A stretch of DNA of 64,000 nucleotides from Streptomyces sp. NRRL F-6492 (GCF_001280125.1 NZ_LGEG01000001.1:1-64000); one strand, 5' to 3'. Counted from the stretch's first letter, positions 28,279-37,969 are shown. Made by a program: numbers and translations. The notes: generated by a model not told the origin, from the sequence alone.

Positions 28279-30498
28279 TCACCTCTTTCCGGTCAGGTCG
28301 TAGAAGGTGGCGCCGCCGATCGTGACCTTCTCGAAGGTCTCCGAGACCCAGGCGGAGATCTCTGAGTCGCCGCCGGGACCGCCGCCGCCCGTGCGGCCGG
28401 TGCCCTCTCCGCCGGACTCGCCGCCGCTTCCGATGAAGTAGTGGATCCTCCCCTCGGCGACGTACCGCTTGAACTGCGCGAGGGTCGGCGACGGGTCGCT
28501 GCCGTTGAAGCCGCCGATCGCCATGACCGGCTTCTCCGTGGCGAGCTGGTAGCTGGCGGCGTTCTGGGCGCCGACCGTGGCCGCGACCCAGGTGTAGGAG
28601 CCGGCGTCCTTCAGGAGCGCCGCCCTGGCCTCCGCGCCGACGTTCGCGCCGTTGAGGAGCCCGCCCATGCCGCCGCCACCGCCACCGCCGAAGCCGGGGC
28701 GCTCACCGCGGGCGGTGCCGCCCTGGGGCGCGCCTTGGGGCATTCCCTGCGGCATTCCCTGGGGCATGCCTTGGGGCGGGGTGCCACCGGGCATCTGGCC
28801 CTGGCCTTGTCCCTGGCCTTGGCCTTGTCCCTGGCCACCGGGGCCGCCGGGCATCTGACCGGTCTGGCCGGTCTGACCGGTCTGACCGCCCTGGCCCCCT
28901 TGGCCTCCCCGGCCGCCGGGGAACGCCGTTCCGTCCTCGGCCGTCCGGCCACCGAAGCCGCCCGGCATGCGGCCGCCGAAGCCCCCCGGGCCCCGGCCGC
29001 CCGCCGGACCCGCCGTCACGATGGAGCCCTGGTGGCCGGTGCCGACCGTCTCCAGGGTGTACGCGAAGGGGCCCGCGAGGCCCGCCGCCAGGCCGAGGCC
29101 CGCCGCCGCGAGCCCGAGGCGCCGGTCGACCCGGCCCGCGACCAGCAGCCCGAGGGCCGCCGCGCCGCCCGCCACCAGGACCGTCCAGCGCAGCCACGGC
29201 AGCCAGTCCGGCGTACGGCCGAGCAGCGTCCAGGCCCACCAGGCCGTCACCCCCGCCGTCACCGCGAGCGCCGCCGAGGCCGCGAACCGGGTCCGCTCCT
29301 CCCACAGCACGGCCGCGCCCATGCCGACGAGCGCCGCGACGTACGGGGCCAGGGCCACCGTGTAGTACTCGTGGAAGATGCCGGCCATGAAGCTGAACAC
29401 CGCGAGGGTCATGAGCAGGGCGCCGCCCCACACCAGGAACGCCGAGCGCGCGGTGTCCGTCCGGGGCGCCCGCCGGGTGACGACGAGCCCCGCGACGAGC
29501 AGGAGCAGCGCGGCCGGGAGCAGCCAGGAGATCTGGCCGCCGACCGAGTCGTTGAACATGCGGCCGAGGCCGGTCTCGCCCCACCGGCCGCCGCCCGCGC
29601 CCCCGCCGGGACCGCCGCCGCCCACGCTGCCGGTCTCGTCGCCGTTGATCCGGCCGAGGCCGTTGTAGCCGAAGGTCAGCTCCAGGAAGCTGTTGTTCTG
29701 CGAGCCCCCGACGTACGGGCGGGAGGACGCCGGCCACAGCTCGACCAGGGCCACCCACCAGCCCGCCGAGACCAGCATCGCGAGCCCGGCGAGGGCGAGG
29801 CGGCCGAACCGGCGCCCGATCCCGCCCGGCCCGCACACCGCGTACACGAGGGCGAGCGGCGGCAGGATCAGGAAGGCCTGGAGGGTCTTCGCCAGGAACG
29901 CGAAGCCGAAGGCCGCGCCTGCCCACACGAGCCACTTCGCCGCGCCCGGCCCGTCCTCCAGGGCGCGCAGCACCCCGTACACGGCGACCGTCATGAGCAG
30001 GGCGAGCAGCGCGTCCGGGTTGTTGAAGCGGAACATCAGGGCGGCGACCGGCGTCAGCGCGAGGACCACGCCCGCGATCAGGCCGGCGCCCGCGCCGAAC
30101 CGGCGCCGGACGGCCGCGTACAGGACGCCGACGGTGGCCACGCCCATGAGCACCTCGGGCACGAGGATCTGCCAGGAGCCGAGGCCGAAGAGGCGGACGG
30201 AGAGCGCCATCGGCCAGAGCGCGGCCGGCGGCTTGTCGACGGTGATGGCGTTGGCCGCGTCGAGGGAGCCGAAGAAGAAGGCCTTCCAGCTCTCCCCACC
30301 GGCCTGGACGGCCGCGGAGTAGAAGGAGTTGGCGTAGCCGGAGGCGCTCAGGTTCCACAAATAGAGCGCGCCGGTCACGACGAGCAGGCCGAGGAGGGCG
30401 GGCCGGACCCAGGGGGCGTCCTCGGCGCGCCCGCGCCGGAGGCGGGCGAGCCGGTCGCTCCCCCGGGCGGCGGGTGCCGCGGGGTTCAGGGCGGTCAT
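28279..30498 (-). CDS. GT39-family membrane glycosyltransferase with Gly/Gln-rich loop
   Basis: 739 residues. About a dozen membrane helices follow the PMT/ArnT plan. YANSFYSAAVQAGGESWKAF and AITVDKPPAALWPMALSVRL carry the conserved DKPP region that follows the catalytic Asp helix. It should transfer a sugar from a polyprenyl phosphate donor on the outer face of the membrane. Between about 545 and 640 is a low-complexity insert (repeats of GGQ, TGQ, GQ, MPQG). A C-terminal soluble domain ends IGGATFYDLTGKR. Its start overlaps the stop of the upstream glycosyltransferase by 4 bp (ATGA). The insert is longer than in most relatives. Confidence 0.9.
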   Translation of the reverse strand: MTALNPAAPAARGSDRLARLRRGRAEDAPWVRPALLGLLVVTGALYLWNLSASGYANSFYSAAVQAGGESWKAFFFGSLDAANAITVDKPPAALWPMALSVRLFGLGSWQILVPEVLMGVATVGVLYAAVRRRFGAGAGLIAGVVLALTPVAALMFRFNNPDALLALLMTVAVYGVLRALEDGPGAAKWLVWAGAAFGFAFLAKTLQAFLILPPLALVYAVCGPGGIGRRFGRLALAGLAMLVSAGWWVALVELWPASSRPYVGGSQNNSFLELTFGYNGLGRINGDETGSVGGGGPGGGAGGGRWGETGLGRMFNDSVGGQISWLLPAALLLLVAGLVVTRRAPRTDTARSAFLVWGGALLMTLAVFSFMAGIFHEYYTVALAPYVAALVGMGAAVLWEERTRFAASAALAVTAGVTAWWAWTLLGRTPDWLPWLRWTVLVAGGAAALGLLVAGRVDRRLGLAAAGLGLAAGLAGPFAYTLETVGTGHQGSIVTAGPAGGRGPGGFGGRMPGGFGGRTAEDGTAFPGGRGGQGGQGGQTGQTGQTGQMPGGPGGQGQGQGQGQGQGQMPGGTPPQGMPQGMPQGMPQGAPQGGTARGERPGFGGGGGGGMGGLLNGANVGAEARAALLKDAGSYTWVAATVGAQNAASYQLATEKPVMAIGGFNGSDPSPTLAQFKRYVAEGRIHYFIGSGGESGGEGTGRTGGGGPGGDSEISAWVSETFEKVTIGGATFYDLTGKR
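28700..28925 (-). repeat. In-gene short repeats encoding the Gly/Gln-rich loop
   Basis: Adjacent arrays of 6-, 9- and 12-bp units in the GT39 gene. In forward orientation there are CTTGTCCCTGGC-type repeats (about 28797-28840), GGCATTCCCTGG repeats (28738-28775) and GGTCTGACC repeats (28859-28888). They encode GQGQGQ, MPQGMPQG and GQTGQT. Confidence 0.85.
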
Positions 30499-31766
30499 CG
30501 TTCGTTCCTTGCGGTGGCCCGCTCGGGGAAGACCCAGAGCCGGAAGAGGAGGAAGCGCAGGACGGTCGCGGCGAGGTTGGCGACGATCAGGACGGCCAGC
30601 TCGGTGGAGTGCGACGGGTCTCCGGTCGCCGCGCCGAGGGCGGCGAGCGAACCGCTGGTCAGGGCCAGGCCGATGGCGAAGACCACGAGCCCCTGCGCCT
30701 GGTGGCGGACGGCCCGGTCGCGGCCCCGCACCCCGAAGGTGAGGCGCCGGTTGGCCGCCGTGTTGGCGACGGCCGAGACGAGGAGGGCGGCGGCGTTGGC
30801 GGGCTGCGGGCCCAGGCCGAGCCGGAAGGCCGAGTACAGCGCCAGGTAGAAGAGCGTGGACAGGACCCCGACCACGCAGAAGCCGACCAGCTGGCGGGCG
30901 AGACCGCCCGGCACGCCGCTGAGTTCGCGGTCCCGGGGGTCGTCCCCGAACGGCCGGGCGAGCCGGTCGAGCGGCAGCGAACCGGTCGCGAGGGCCCGCC
31001 CCACCCGCCAGACGCCCCTCAGGTCGTCCGTCGCCGTCTTCACGATGTGCACGGTCGAGTCGGGGTCGTCGATCCAGTCGACCGGCACCTCGTGGATCCG
31101 CAGCCCGGCCCGCTCGGCGAGGACCAGCATCTCGGTGTCGAAGAACCAGCCGGTGTCCTCGACCATCGGGAGCAGCCGCTCGGCGACCTCGCGCCGTATG
31201 GCCTTGAACCCGCACTGGGCGTCCGAGAACCGGGCCGCGAGCGAGGAGCGCAGGATCAGGTTGTACGCGCGGGAGACGAACTCCCGCTTCGGGCCGCGCA
31301 CCACCCGCGAGGAGCGGGAGAGCCGGGAGCCGATCGCCAGGTCCGAGTGGCCCGAGATGAGCGGCGCGACCAGCGGGAGCAGCGCGTTCAGGTCGGTGGA
31401 CAGGTCGACGTCCATGTAGGCGAGGACGGGCGCGTCCGACGCCGACCACACCGTGCGCAGCGCCCGCCCGCGCCCCTTCTGTTCGAGGCGTACGGAGCGC
31501 ACCTCGGGCACCTCGCCGGCGAGGGCCGCGGCGACGGCGGGCGTCGTGTCGGTGGAGGCGTTGTCGGCGACGGTGATGCGGAAGCCGTACGGGAAGGTCC
31601 GGGAGAGGTGCTCGTGGAGCCGGCGGACGCACGGCTCCAGGTCCTTCTCCTCGTTGTAGACGGGGATCACCACGTCCAGGACGGGCCGTCCGGCGACGTC
31701 CACGGGCAGGTGTTCCCGGGCGGGCAGGGCACCGGGCACGGGCCGCGCGATCGTTGGGGTTCGCAT
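30495..31766 (-). CDS. Polyprenyl-phosphate glycosyltransferase (GT2) fused to GtrA domain
   Basis: 423 residues. The N-terminal half is a DPM1-like GT2 domain (LDVVIPVYNEEKDLEPCVRR, MDVDLSTDL with the DXD, GSRLSRSSRV, DAQCGFKAIRREVAERLLP). The C-terminal 130 residues form a four-helix GtrA domain (LVGFCVVGVLSTLFYLALYS to VLRFLLFRLWVFPE). It should charge polyprenyl phosphate with a sugar and may help it cross the membrane, feeding the GT39 enzyme encoded next. ATG at 31766; 26-bp gap from the sensor kinase gene. Confidence 0.92.
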   Translation of the reverse strand: MRTPTIARPVPGALPAREHLPVDVAGRPVLDVVIPVYNEEKDLEPCVRRLHEHLSRTFPYGFRITVADNASTDTTPAVAAALAGEVPEVRSVRLEQKGRGRALRTVWSASDAPVLAYMDVDLSTDLNALLPLVAPLISGHSDLAIGSRLSRSSRVVRGPKREFVSRAYNLILRSSLAARFSDAQCGFKAIRREVAERLLPMVEDTGWFFDTEMLVLAERAGLRIHEVPVDWIDDPDSTVHIVKTATDDLRGVWRVGRALATGSLPLDRLARPFGDDPRDRELSGVPGGLARQLVGFCVVGVLSTLFYLALYSAFRLGLGPQPANAAALLVSAVANTAANRRLTFGVRGRDRAVRHQAQGLVVFAIGLALTSGSLAALGAATGDPSHSTELAVLIVANLAATVLRFLLFRLWVFPERATARNER

Positions 31767-31792
31767 GCCCCAGACACTCGCCGGGGCGGCTG

Positions 31793-33391
31793 TCACGGCT
31801 GTGTGCCGCGCCTGTGCCCTGCCTGTGAGTCGTCGTCCGGCGGGTTCGCGCCCGTGGGCAGGCGGACCGTGAAGACGGTCCTGCCGGGGGCGCTGGCCAC
31901 CGTCACCCCGCCGCCGTGGGCGAGGACGACCGCGCGGACGATCGCGAGGCCGAGGCCGGTGGAGCCGGCGGTGCGGGAGCGGGAGGCGTCGCCGCGCGCG
32001 AACCGTTCGAAGACGGAGGGCAGGAGGGCGTCCGGGATGCCGGGCCCGTCGTCCTCGACCTCCACGAGCGCGTCCGGCCCCTCCGCGCGGACGCGGGCGG
32101 TGACCTTCGTGCCGGGCGGGGTGTGGGTACGGGCGTTGGCGAGGAGGTTGAGGAGCACCTGCCGGAGCCGGGCGCCGTCCCCCCGGACCTCCGCCTCCGT
32201 CCCGTCCCCGGGGAGTTCGAGGCTCCAGTGGTGGCCGGGTCCGGCGGCGCGGGCGTCGCTCACGGAGTCCAGGACGAGGGCGACGAGGTCGACGGGTTCG
32301 TCCGCGAGGGGGCGTCCGGCGTCGAGCCGGGCGAGCAGCAGCAGGTCCTCCACCAGGCCCGTCATCCGGGTCGCCTCCGACTCGATCCGGCCGAGCGCGT
32401 GCCGGGTGTCGGGCCCGCACTCCTCGTGGCCGCGCCGGGTCAGCTCCGCGTACCCCCGGATCGAGGCGAGCGGGGTGCGCAGCTCGTGGCTGGCGTCCGC
32501 GACGAACCGCCGGACCCGGGTCTCGCTCCGCTGGCGCGCGTCGAGGGCCGAGTGGACGTGGTCGAGCATCCGGTTGAGGGCCGCGCCGACCTGGCCGACC
32601 TCCGTGCGCGGATCGGCCTCCGTCTCCGGGACCCGCTGGTGGAGCGCCACCTCGCCGCTGTGCAGCGGGAGCCGGGCGACCTGGCGGGCGGTGGCGGCGA
32701 CCCGGCGCAGCGGGCGCAGGGCCACTCCGACGAGGACGGTCCCGGCGAGCGAGGCCGCGACGAGCCCGGCACCGGTGACGCTCAGCTCGACCAGGACGAG
32801 GGTGGAGAGCGCGTCGTCGACCTCGGTGAGCGGGATGCCGGTGAGGAAGGTGCCGCGGCTGCCCTCCGCGTACGCGACCCGGTAGGAGCCGAGGCCGCCG
32901 GGCAGCTCGACGGTGTGCGGCTCGCCGTCGCGCGGGACGGCGGCGAGGGCGGCCCGCTGGCCCGCGTCCAGCTCCTTGACGGGAAACCTCGGCCCGTCCG
33001 TGCCGCTGCTCCCGGCCACCTCCGTGGAGTACCCGGCGGAGGTGACCTCGCCGTCGGTCAGGACCGCGCCGAGGGTCCCTATCGGGGCGCCCGGGCCGCC
33101 GAGGAAGGCGAACGGCTCCCTGCCCCGGCCGGGGTCGGGCACGGGCAGGACGACCGGCGGCCCGGCGGCCCGCTGGGAGAGCCCCCGGACCTGCTCGTCG
33201 GCCTGGTCGTACAGGTACGAGCGGAACGCGATCGTCGTGACCGTGCCGATGACGGCCGCGACGACCGCGATCAGCGCGACCGCCGACACGACGAGCCGGG
33301 TCCGCAGCGACCACGGCCGCCGCGCGCCCCGGAACGGCCACGGGCCCCGGAACGGCCGTGCGTCTCGGGGCGGCCGTTCGTCTCGGGTCAC
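31793..33391 (-). CDS. Two-component sensor histidine kinase
   Basis: 532 residues. TM1 lies at about 33-57, with an extracytoplasmic sensor of about 140 residues, TM2 at about 200-225, HAMP at about 226-280, HisKA with DASHELRTPL (phosphoacceptor His302) and HATPase with N-box LLNLLANARTH, G1 VEDDGPGIP, F-box VFERFARGD and G2 GSTGLGLAIV. All catalytic motifs are intact. GTG start with GGGGGAG formed at the end of the response-regulator gene, 6 bp upstream. Confidence 0.95.
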   Translation of the reverse strand: MTRDERPPRDARPFRGPWPFRGARRPWSLRTRLVVSAVALIAVVAAVIGTVTTIAFRSYLYDQADEQVRGLSQRAAGPPVVLPVPDPGRGREPFAFLGGPGAPIGTLGAVLTDGEVTSAGYSTEVAGSSGTDGPRFPVKELDAGQRAALAAVPRDGEPHTVELPGGLGSYRVAYAEGSRGTFLTGIPLTEVDDALSTLVLVELSVTGAGLVAASLAGTVLVGVALRPLRRVAATARQVARLPLHSGEVALHQRVPETEADPRTEVGQVGAALNRMLDHVHSALDARQRSETRVRRFVADASHELRTPLASIRGYAELTRRGHEECGPDTRHALGRIESEATRMTGLVEDLLLLARLDAGRPLADEPVDLVALVLDSVSDARAAGPGHHWSLELPGDGTEAEVRGDGARLRQVLLNLLANARTHTPPGTKVTARVRAEGPDALVEVEDDGPGIPDALLPSVFERFARGDASRSRTAGSTGLGLAIVRAVVLAHGGGVTVASAPGRTVFTVRLPTGANPPDDDSQAGHRRGTQP

Positions 33392-33397
33392 CGGTCG

Positions 33398-34153
<756 letters not shown>

Positions 34154-34245
34154 GGGTCCCACGCTGACCGCCGCCGCTGAAAGGCCCCTTTTCCTTTCCT
34201 GTGAATTCCCTGAGAAACGACCGCAGGCGTCGACCACAGGGGGTG

Positions 34246-34259
34246 GTTTCACGTGAAAC
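34246..34259. other. parS centromere-like site 1
   Basis: Perfect 14-bp palindrome GTTTCACGTGAAAC, the ParB-binding core used in Streptomyces chromosome segregation. Located between the response-regulator promoter and the 3' end of the amidohydrolase gene. Confidence 0.93.
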
Positions 34260-34274
34260 GGAACGTCCTGGGGC

Positions 34275-35186
34275 TCAACGAGCCGGTTTCACGTGAAACA
34301 TCGCGGCGCCGTTCTCGTACAGCACCTTCCGGAGCCAGTCGTCCCCGAGCCCGAGGCGTTCGAGGGCGTGGAGCTGATGGGCGTACGGATACGGGATGTT
34401 GGGGAAGTCCGAGCCGAGGAGGATCCGGTCGCCGAGGTCGAGCAGCCGCTTGTGCTCCTGCTCGGGGAAGGGCGCGAGCCGCTCGCTGAAGTCGGTGAAC
34501 GCCATGGTGGTGTCGAGGTGGACGCCCTCGTACCGCTCGGCCAGGGAGAGGAAGTCCCCGTACTCGGGCATCCCCATGTGCGCGACGATCACCCGCAGCC
34601 GGGGGTGACGGGCGAGCAGCCGTCCCATGGGGCCGGGGCCGGTGAAGTTCCCCGGAGCGGGCCCGGAACCGCAGTGGACGACGACGGGGGTGCCGCTGTC
34701 CGCGAGGCTCCCCCAGGCGCCGTCGATCCGTTCGTCGTTCGGGTCGAATCCTCCGACCTGGAGGTGCACCTTGAAGACGCGGGCCCCGGCGGCGAGCGCC
34801 TCGCGGACGTACCCGTCGACTCCCGGCTCGGGGAAGAAGGTCGCGGTGTGCAGGCAGTCCGGGGTGCGGGCGGCGAAGTCGGCGGCCCAGGAGTTCAGCC
34901 AGGGGGCCATGCCGGGCTTGTGCGGGTAGAGCATCGCGGTGAAGGCGACCGCCCCGAATCCGCGCAGGAGGGCGATCCTGCGCTCCTCCTCCTCGCGGTA
35001 GGTGATGGGCCACTCCAGACCGGTCAGCGGACCGACGGCGTCGAAGTAGGCCCAGACCTTGTCGAGGACGTTCTGCGGCATGAAGTGCGTGTGCACGTCC
35101 ACGAGTCCGGGGATCCCGAGCCGCGCGAGGAGCGCGGGAACGTCGGCGACACCGACCGCCTCGTCCGTCCCGTCATGCGCGCTCAT
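34275..35186 (-). CDS. Amidohydrolase-2 family metal-dependent hydrolase
   Basis: 303 residues, TIM-barrel fold. VDVHTHFMP supplies the first metal ligands, VVVHCGSGP and VIVAHMGMPEYGD the following histidines, and LGSDFPNIPYP the final aspartate. Family members act as decarboxylases or hydrolases on small aromatic or lactone substrates; the substrate here is unknown. The ATG overlaps the preceding antibiotic-monooxygenase-like gene by 14 bp. The last codons are formed by a parS site (FHVKPAR). Confidence 0.9.
   Translation of the reverse strand: MSAHDGTDEAVGVADVPALLARLGIPGLVDVHTHFMPQNVLDKVWAYFDAVGPLTGLEWPITYREEEERRIALLRGFGAVAFTAMLYPHKPGMAPWLNSWAADFAARTPDCLHTATFFPEPGVDGYVREALAAGARVFKVHLQVGGFDPNDERIDGAWGSLADSGTPVVVHCGSGPAPGNFTGPGPMGRLLARHPRLRVIVAHMGMPEYGDFLSLAERYEGVHLDTTMAFTDFSERLAPFPEQEHKRLLDLGDRILLGSDFPNIPYPYAHQLHALERLGLGDDWLRKVLYENGAAMFHVKPAR
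34286..34299. other. parS centromere-like site 2, inside a coding region
   Basis: Second perfect GTTTCACGTGAAAC, 40 bp from site 1. On the minus strand it encodes the C-terminal Met-Phe-His-Val-Lys portion of the amidohydrolase. Confidence 0.93.
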
Positions 35187-35508
35187 AGCTGTAACTCCGC
35201 TCGACCCTGCCGATGTGGACGCTGTAACTGTCGTACCAGTGCTCCCGCCCGTACGCCTTGGCCTCCTGGTGCGCGGTGTGGAGGCGCCAGGCGTCGAGGG
35301 ACTCCAGGTCGCGGAAGTAGGCGATGGTGATGCCGATGCCGCCGGGGGTCCGGGCGAACTCGTAACCGAGGTAGCCGGGAATCCCCTCGACGGTCTCCCG
35401 CATCCGGGAGGCGGTCTCGGCGTAGCCCTCGGGCTCGTCGGGCCGGACCGAGGTGAAGACAGCGGTGTAGTAGGGCGGTTCGATGCCCGCCACCAGTTTC
35501 GGGGTCAT
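35173..35508 (-). CDS. Antibiotic biosynthesis monooxygenase (ABM) domain protein
   Basis: 111 residues. PYYTAVFTSVRPDEPEGYAE, GIPGYLGYEFARTPGGIGIT and YFRDLESLDAWRLHTAHQEA follow the dimeric ferredoxin-like ABM fold; such proteins act as cofactor-free monooxygenases or in haem breakdown. WRLHTAHQEAKAYGREHWYD is the family's substrate-pocket segment. Translation is coupled to the amidohydrolase by a 14-bp overlap, so the two probably act on one substrate. ATG preceded by GAGGGTGA. Confidence 0.9.
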   Translation of the reverse strand: MTPKLVAGIEPPYYTAVFTSVRPDEPEGYAETASRMRETVEGIPGYLGYEFARTPGGIGITIAYFRDLESLDAWRLHTAHQEAKAYGREHWYDSYSVHIGRVERSYSYERA

Positions 35509-35678
35509 GCGATCACCCTCGCGGGGGCCGGGCCGGGATGTCCACGGCCCCCGTCCAAAGGGATCCAAGACTTTACGAAGCGGGTCCGGCGACCGCGAAA
35601 GCCCTTCGGGAGGGGCCTCCGGGTCCAGGAGGGGCCCGCCGGGGAAGCAGGTCGGAGGAACCCGTCGGGAAGGCCGCT

Positions 35679-36548
35679 TCAGAAGAGTTCCCCCTGCTCG
35701 TCGGGGTCGCTCGCGGGAGCCGCCGCCGTCACCGGCACGGTGAAGCCCTCCTCCGCGCCCGCCTTGTGAAGGGCCCATCCGCCCATGAGCCGGGTGTCGA
35801 GGGCGAGGCAGCGCCCGTCGGGGGCGAGGAGGTGCAGGTCGGGGCCGGCGGCAGCGAGCAGCCGCCCGGTGACGGTGCCGCCGTCGGTCAGCTCGGTGAC
35901 CGTGCCGGCGAGCGGCGGCAGTCCGTCGAGGCGGAAGGCCCCGGCGTGGTCGCGCGGGGCGAACTCCAGCGGCTCCAGGGTCTCGGTCCAGCCGCCGACC
36001 CGCCGGGCCCGCCGGTACAGCTCCTCGACCTCCCGGGCCCGGTCGGCGACGGGCGGCAGGACGTGCCGGGCGGCCCGCTTGCGCTCGTACGCCACCCGGT
36101 CGGGCACGCCGAGCGCCTGCCGCAGGACCTCCTCGGTGCGCCGGGCGGCCATCAGCGGCCCCCGGCCGAGCCAGCTGAACGCGACGGCCCCCTGTTCCAG
36201 GAGCCGGGCCTCGCCCCGGGCCTCGGCGGTGATCCCCACCTTGGTCATGCCGGGCCCGAACCAGGCCAGGTAGACGCGGTACGGCTGGGGGTCGTCCGCG
36301 ACGGTGTCGGCCGCGACCGAGTGGGCCCGGTCGAGCCGGGCGCACTCCGCGCACCGCCCTCCGGTGGCCCGGCCGGGGACGGCGGCCGTCAGGGGGCAGG
36401 GGTTGCCCCGGGCCCCCGGGCAGCGCCGTACCCCGACGGCGCGGAAGGCGAGCGGCTGCCCGTACGCGAGCGCGCTGACCTTCCCGCCCTGCCACCGCAG
36501 CCCCGGCACTCCGCCGTTCCAGGTGATCCCCCGGCACCGCCACTCCAC
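35679..36548 (-). CDS. DUF2797 domain-containing protein
   Basis: 289 residues from GTG 36548 (Shine-Dalgarno GGGGAGG). The N-terminal cysteine pattern C...RCPGARGNPCPL...CAECARLDRAH suggests a zinc knuckle. The following YRVYLAWFGPGMTKVGITAE resembles the start of a GIY-YIG-like fold seen in DUF2797 proteins, with LEQGAVAFSWLGRGPLMAAR after it. No function is established. It ends about 170 bp upstream of the monooxygenase gene with no clear coupling. Confidence 0.85.
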   Translation of the reverse strand: MEWRCRGITWNGGVPGLRWQGGKVSALAYGQPLAFRAVGVRRCPGARGNPCPLTAAVPGRATGGRCAECARLDRAHSVAADTVADDPQPYRVYLAWFGPGMTKVGITAEARGEARLLEQGAVAFSWLGRGPLMAARRTEEVLRQALGVPDRVAYERKRAARHVLPPVADRAREVEELYRRARRVGGWTETLEPLEFAPRDHAGAFRLDGLPPLAGTVTELTDGGTVTGRLLAAAGPDLHLLAPDGRCLALDTRLMGGWALHKAGAEEGFTVPVTAAAPASDPDEQGELF

Positions 36549-36651
36549 GCCCACGCCTCCCCGATCCGCTCGGACGTCCAGTCTCCGCCACGCCCGGCCC
36601 CGACACCGCCCCGCCCGAGAACGGGGCACCGAACAGAGCCCCGCCCGGGAC

Positions 36652-37476
36652 TCAGGGCAGGACGTAGATCCGGGTCCCGTCCGGGTCGGGCCCTCCGACC
36701 TCCCGCATGCAGCCGCGTTCGAGGAGGAGCCGTACGCAGTCGCGGACGCGCTCGCCGGAGAGGCCGGTGCGGCGGGTGACGTCCTGGTGCCGGTAGCGCA
36801 CCCCGCCCCGGACGAGCCCGGGGGCCAGGAAGCTGGCGACCGTCCGCACGTCCCCGGTGATGGCCCAGGACTCGACGAGCTCCTGCGGGCTGAGCGCGAC
36901 GGCGGAGCCGGTGCGCTGGCGGGGCACGGCGAGCCGTTCGAGGGAGTCGGCGACCCTGGAGAGGCTCTGCCGGGTCTCGCGGAGCAGTTCCGCGTACTCG
37001 ACCCGCTCGACCGACGCGAGGGCCCCCTCGTCGAACCGCCCCTCCAGGCGCACGAGGACGTCGACGAGCTCCGGCGGCAGGAGGAACCCGCCGTGCACCG
37101 GCGAGGGTTCGAGCCCGTACCCGCCGTACCGCTGGACCGACGCCACGACCTCGGCCACCCACGCCCGGAACGGCCCGGCCTCCGGCCTCCGGCACGCCCC
37201 GACGAGCTGGACGAGCCCCTGGAGGCTCACCATCCGCGTCGACGCGCGGATCCCGCACCGGCGGAGGAACTCCTCGTCGCCGGCGATCTCCCGCGCGGAC
37301 GCCAGGCACTCCTCCGGCAGCGCCACCGTCCGCAGGGCCTCCCTCGTCCCCGCGTACCCCAGCCGTTTCGCCACGTCCACCACCGGGAACCAGTGGGCCC
37401 CGTCCGACGCCGTCAGCCTCCGCAGGCGCTCCCCGGTGGCGGCGTACACCACGTCATCGATGTCGATCGCGTCCAT
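36652..37476 (-). CDS. Bro-N domain-containing DNA-binding protein
   Basis: 274 residues. The N-terminal about 110 match the BRO-N fold (YAATGERLRRLTASDGAHWF, VVDVAKRLGYAGTREALRTV, SLQGLVQLVGACRRPEAGPF, RAWVAEVVASVQRYGGY). The C-terminal part (VRTVASFLAPGLVRGGVRYR to VRDCVRLLLERGCMREVGG) looks like a winged helix. Bro-N genes are typical of phages but are also chromosomal in streptomycetes. Strong GGAGGTGAT before the ATG. No phage genes are visible nearby. Confidence 0.85.
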   Translation of the reverse strand: MDAIDIDDVVYAATGERLRRLTASDGAHWFPVVDVAKRLGYAGTREALRTVALPEECLASAREIAGDEEFLRRCGIRASTRMVSLQGLVQLVGACRRPEAGPFRAWVAEVVASVQRYGGYGLEPSPVHGGFLLPPELVDVLVRLEGRFDEGALASVERVEYAELLRETRQSLSRVADSLERLAVPRQRTGSAVALSPQELVESWAITGDVRTVASFLAPGLVRGGVRYRHQDVTRRTGLSGERVRDCVRLLLERGCMREVGGPDPDGTRIYVLP

Positions 37477-37553
37477 CGATCATCACCTCCGCCTCGCAAG
37501 CTAGTCCGAAGGCATATTCAACTGACATGCAAATAAGACGGGTTCACCCAAAA

Positions 37554-37592
37554 GGGGAGGGTCCTCGGGGATTTCTCCCGAGGACCCTCCCC
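37554..37592 (-). terminator. Intrinsic terminator downstream of the PH-domain gene
   Basis: Perfect 16-bp stem GGGGAGGGTCCTCGGG / CCCGAGGACCCTCCCC with a 7-nt loop, 11 bp after the stop of the PH-domain gene. Confidence 0.93.
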
Positions 37593-37603
37593 TTGCGCGC
37601 CGA

Positions 37604-37969
37604 CTACTTGGCGACGAACTGCGTGAGGATCGCCTGCACCTCGTAGATGTCGACCCCCTTGGTGAAGGTCTTCTGCACGGGCAGCTGACTGCCCGAGATC
37701 CAGATCTTCAGCTCGGCGTCGAGGTCGAAGGTGCCGGCGGTCTCGACGGCGAAGTGGGTGATGCTCCGGTACGGGATCGAGTGGTACTCGACCTTCTTGC
37801 CGGTGATGCCCTGCTTGTCGACGAGCACGAGCCGCCGGTCGGTGAAGAAGATCGTGTCCCGTATCAGCAGGTACGCGGCGTGCACCTGCTCCCCCGGTCC
37901 GAGCAGCCGCGCGAAGTCCTGCTGCGCCTGCGCCGGATCGATCGCGTGCGCGTTCCCGAAGAGCGCCAT
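37604..37969 (-). CDS. Bacterial PH-domain protein
   Basis: 121 residues, one bacterial pleckstrin-homology domain: LLIRDTIFFTDRRLVLVDKQ, KKVEYHSIPYRSITHFAVET, FDLDAELKIWISGS. No membrane helix or signal, so cytosolic. Codon use and length match the conserved PF08000 proteins; partners unknown. Confidence 0.9.
   Translation of the reverse strand: MALFGNAHAIDPAQAQQDFARLLGPGEQVHAAYLLIRDTIFFTDRRLVLVDKQGITGKKVEYHSIPYRSITHFAVETAGTFDLDAELKIWISGSQLPVQKTFTKGVDIYEVQAILTQFVAK

Noticed and set aside
28700..28925. Possible CRISPR-like array
   Set aside because: Units are 6-12 bp, contiguous without spacers, and lie in frame within the GT39 gene.
34154..34245. Extra parS-like site in the response-regulator promoter
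   Set aside because: Only partial matches to GTTTCACGTGAAAC occur there; the two perfect copies are at 34246 and 34286.
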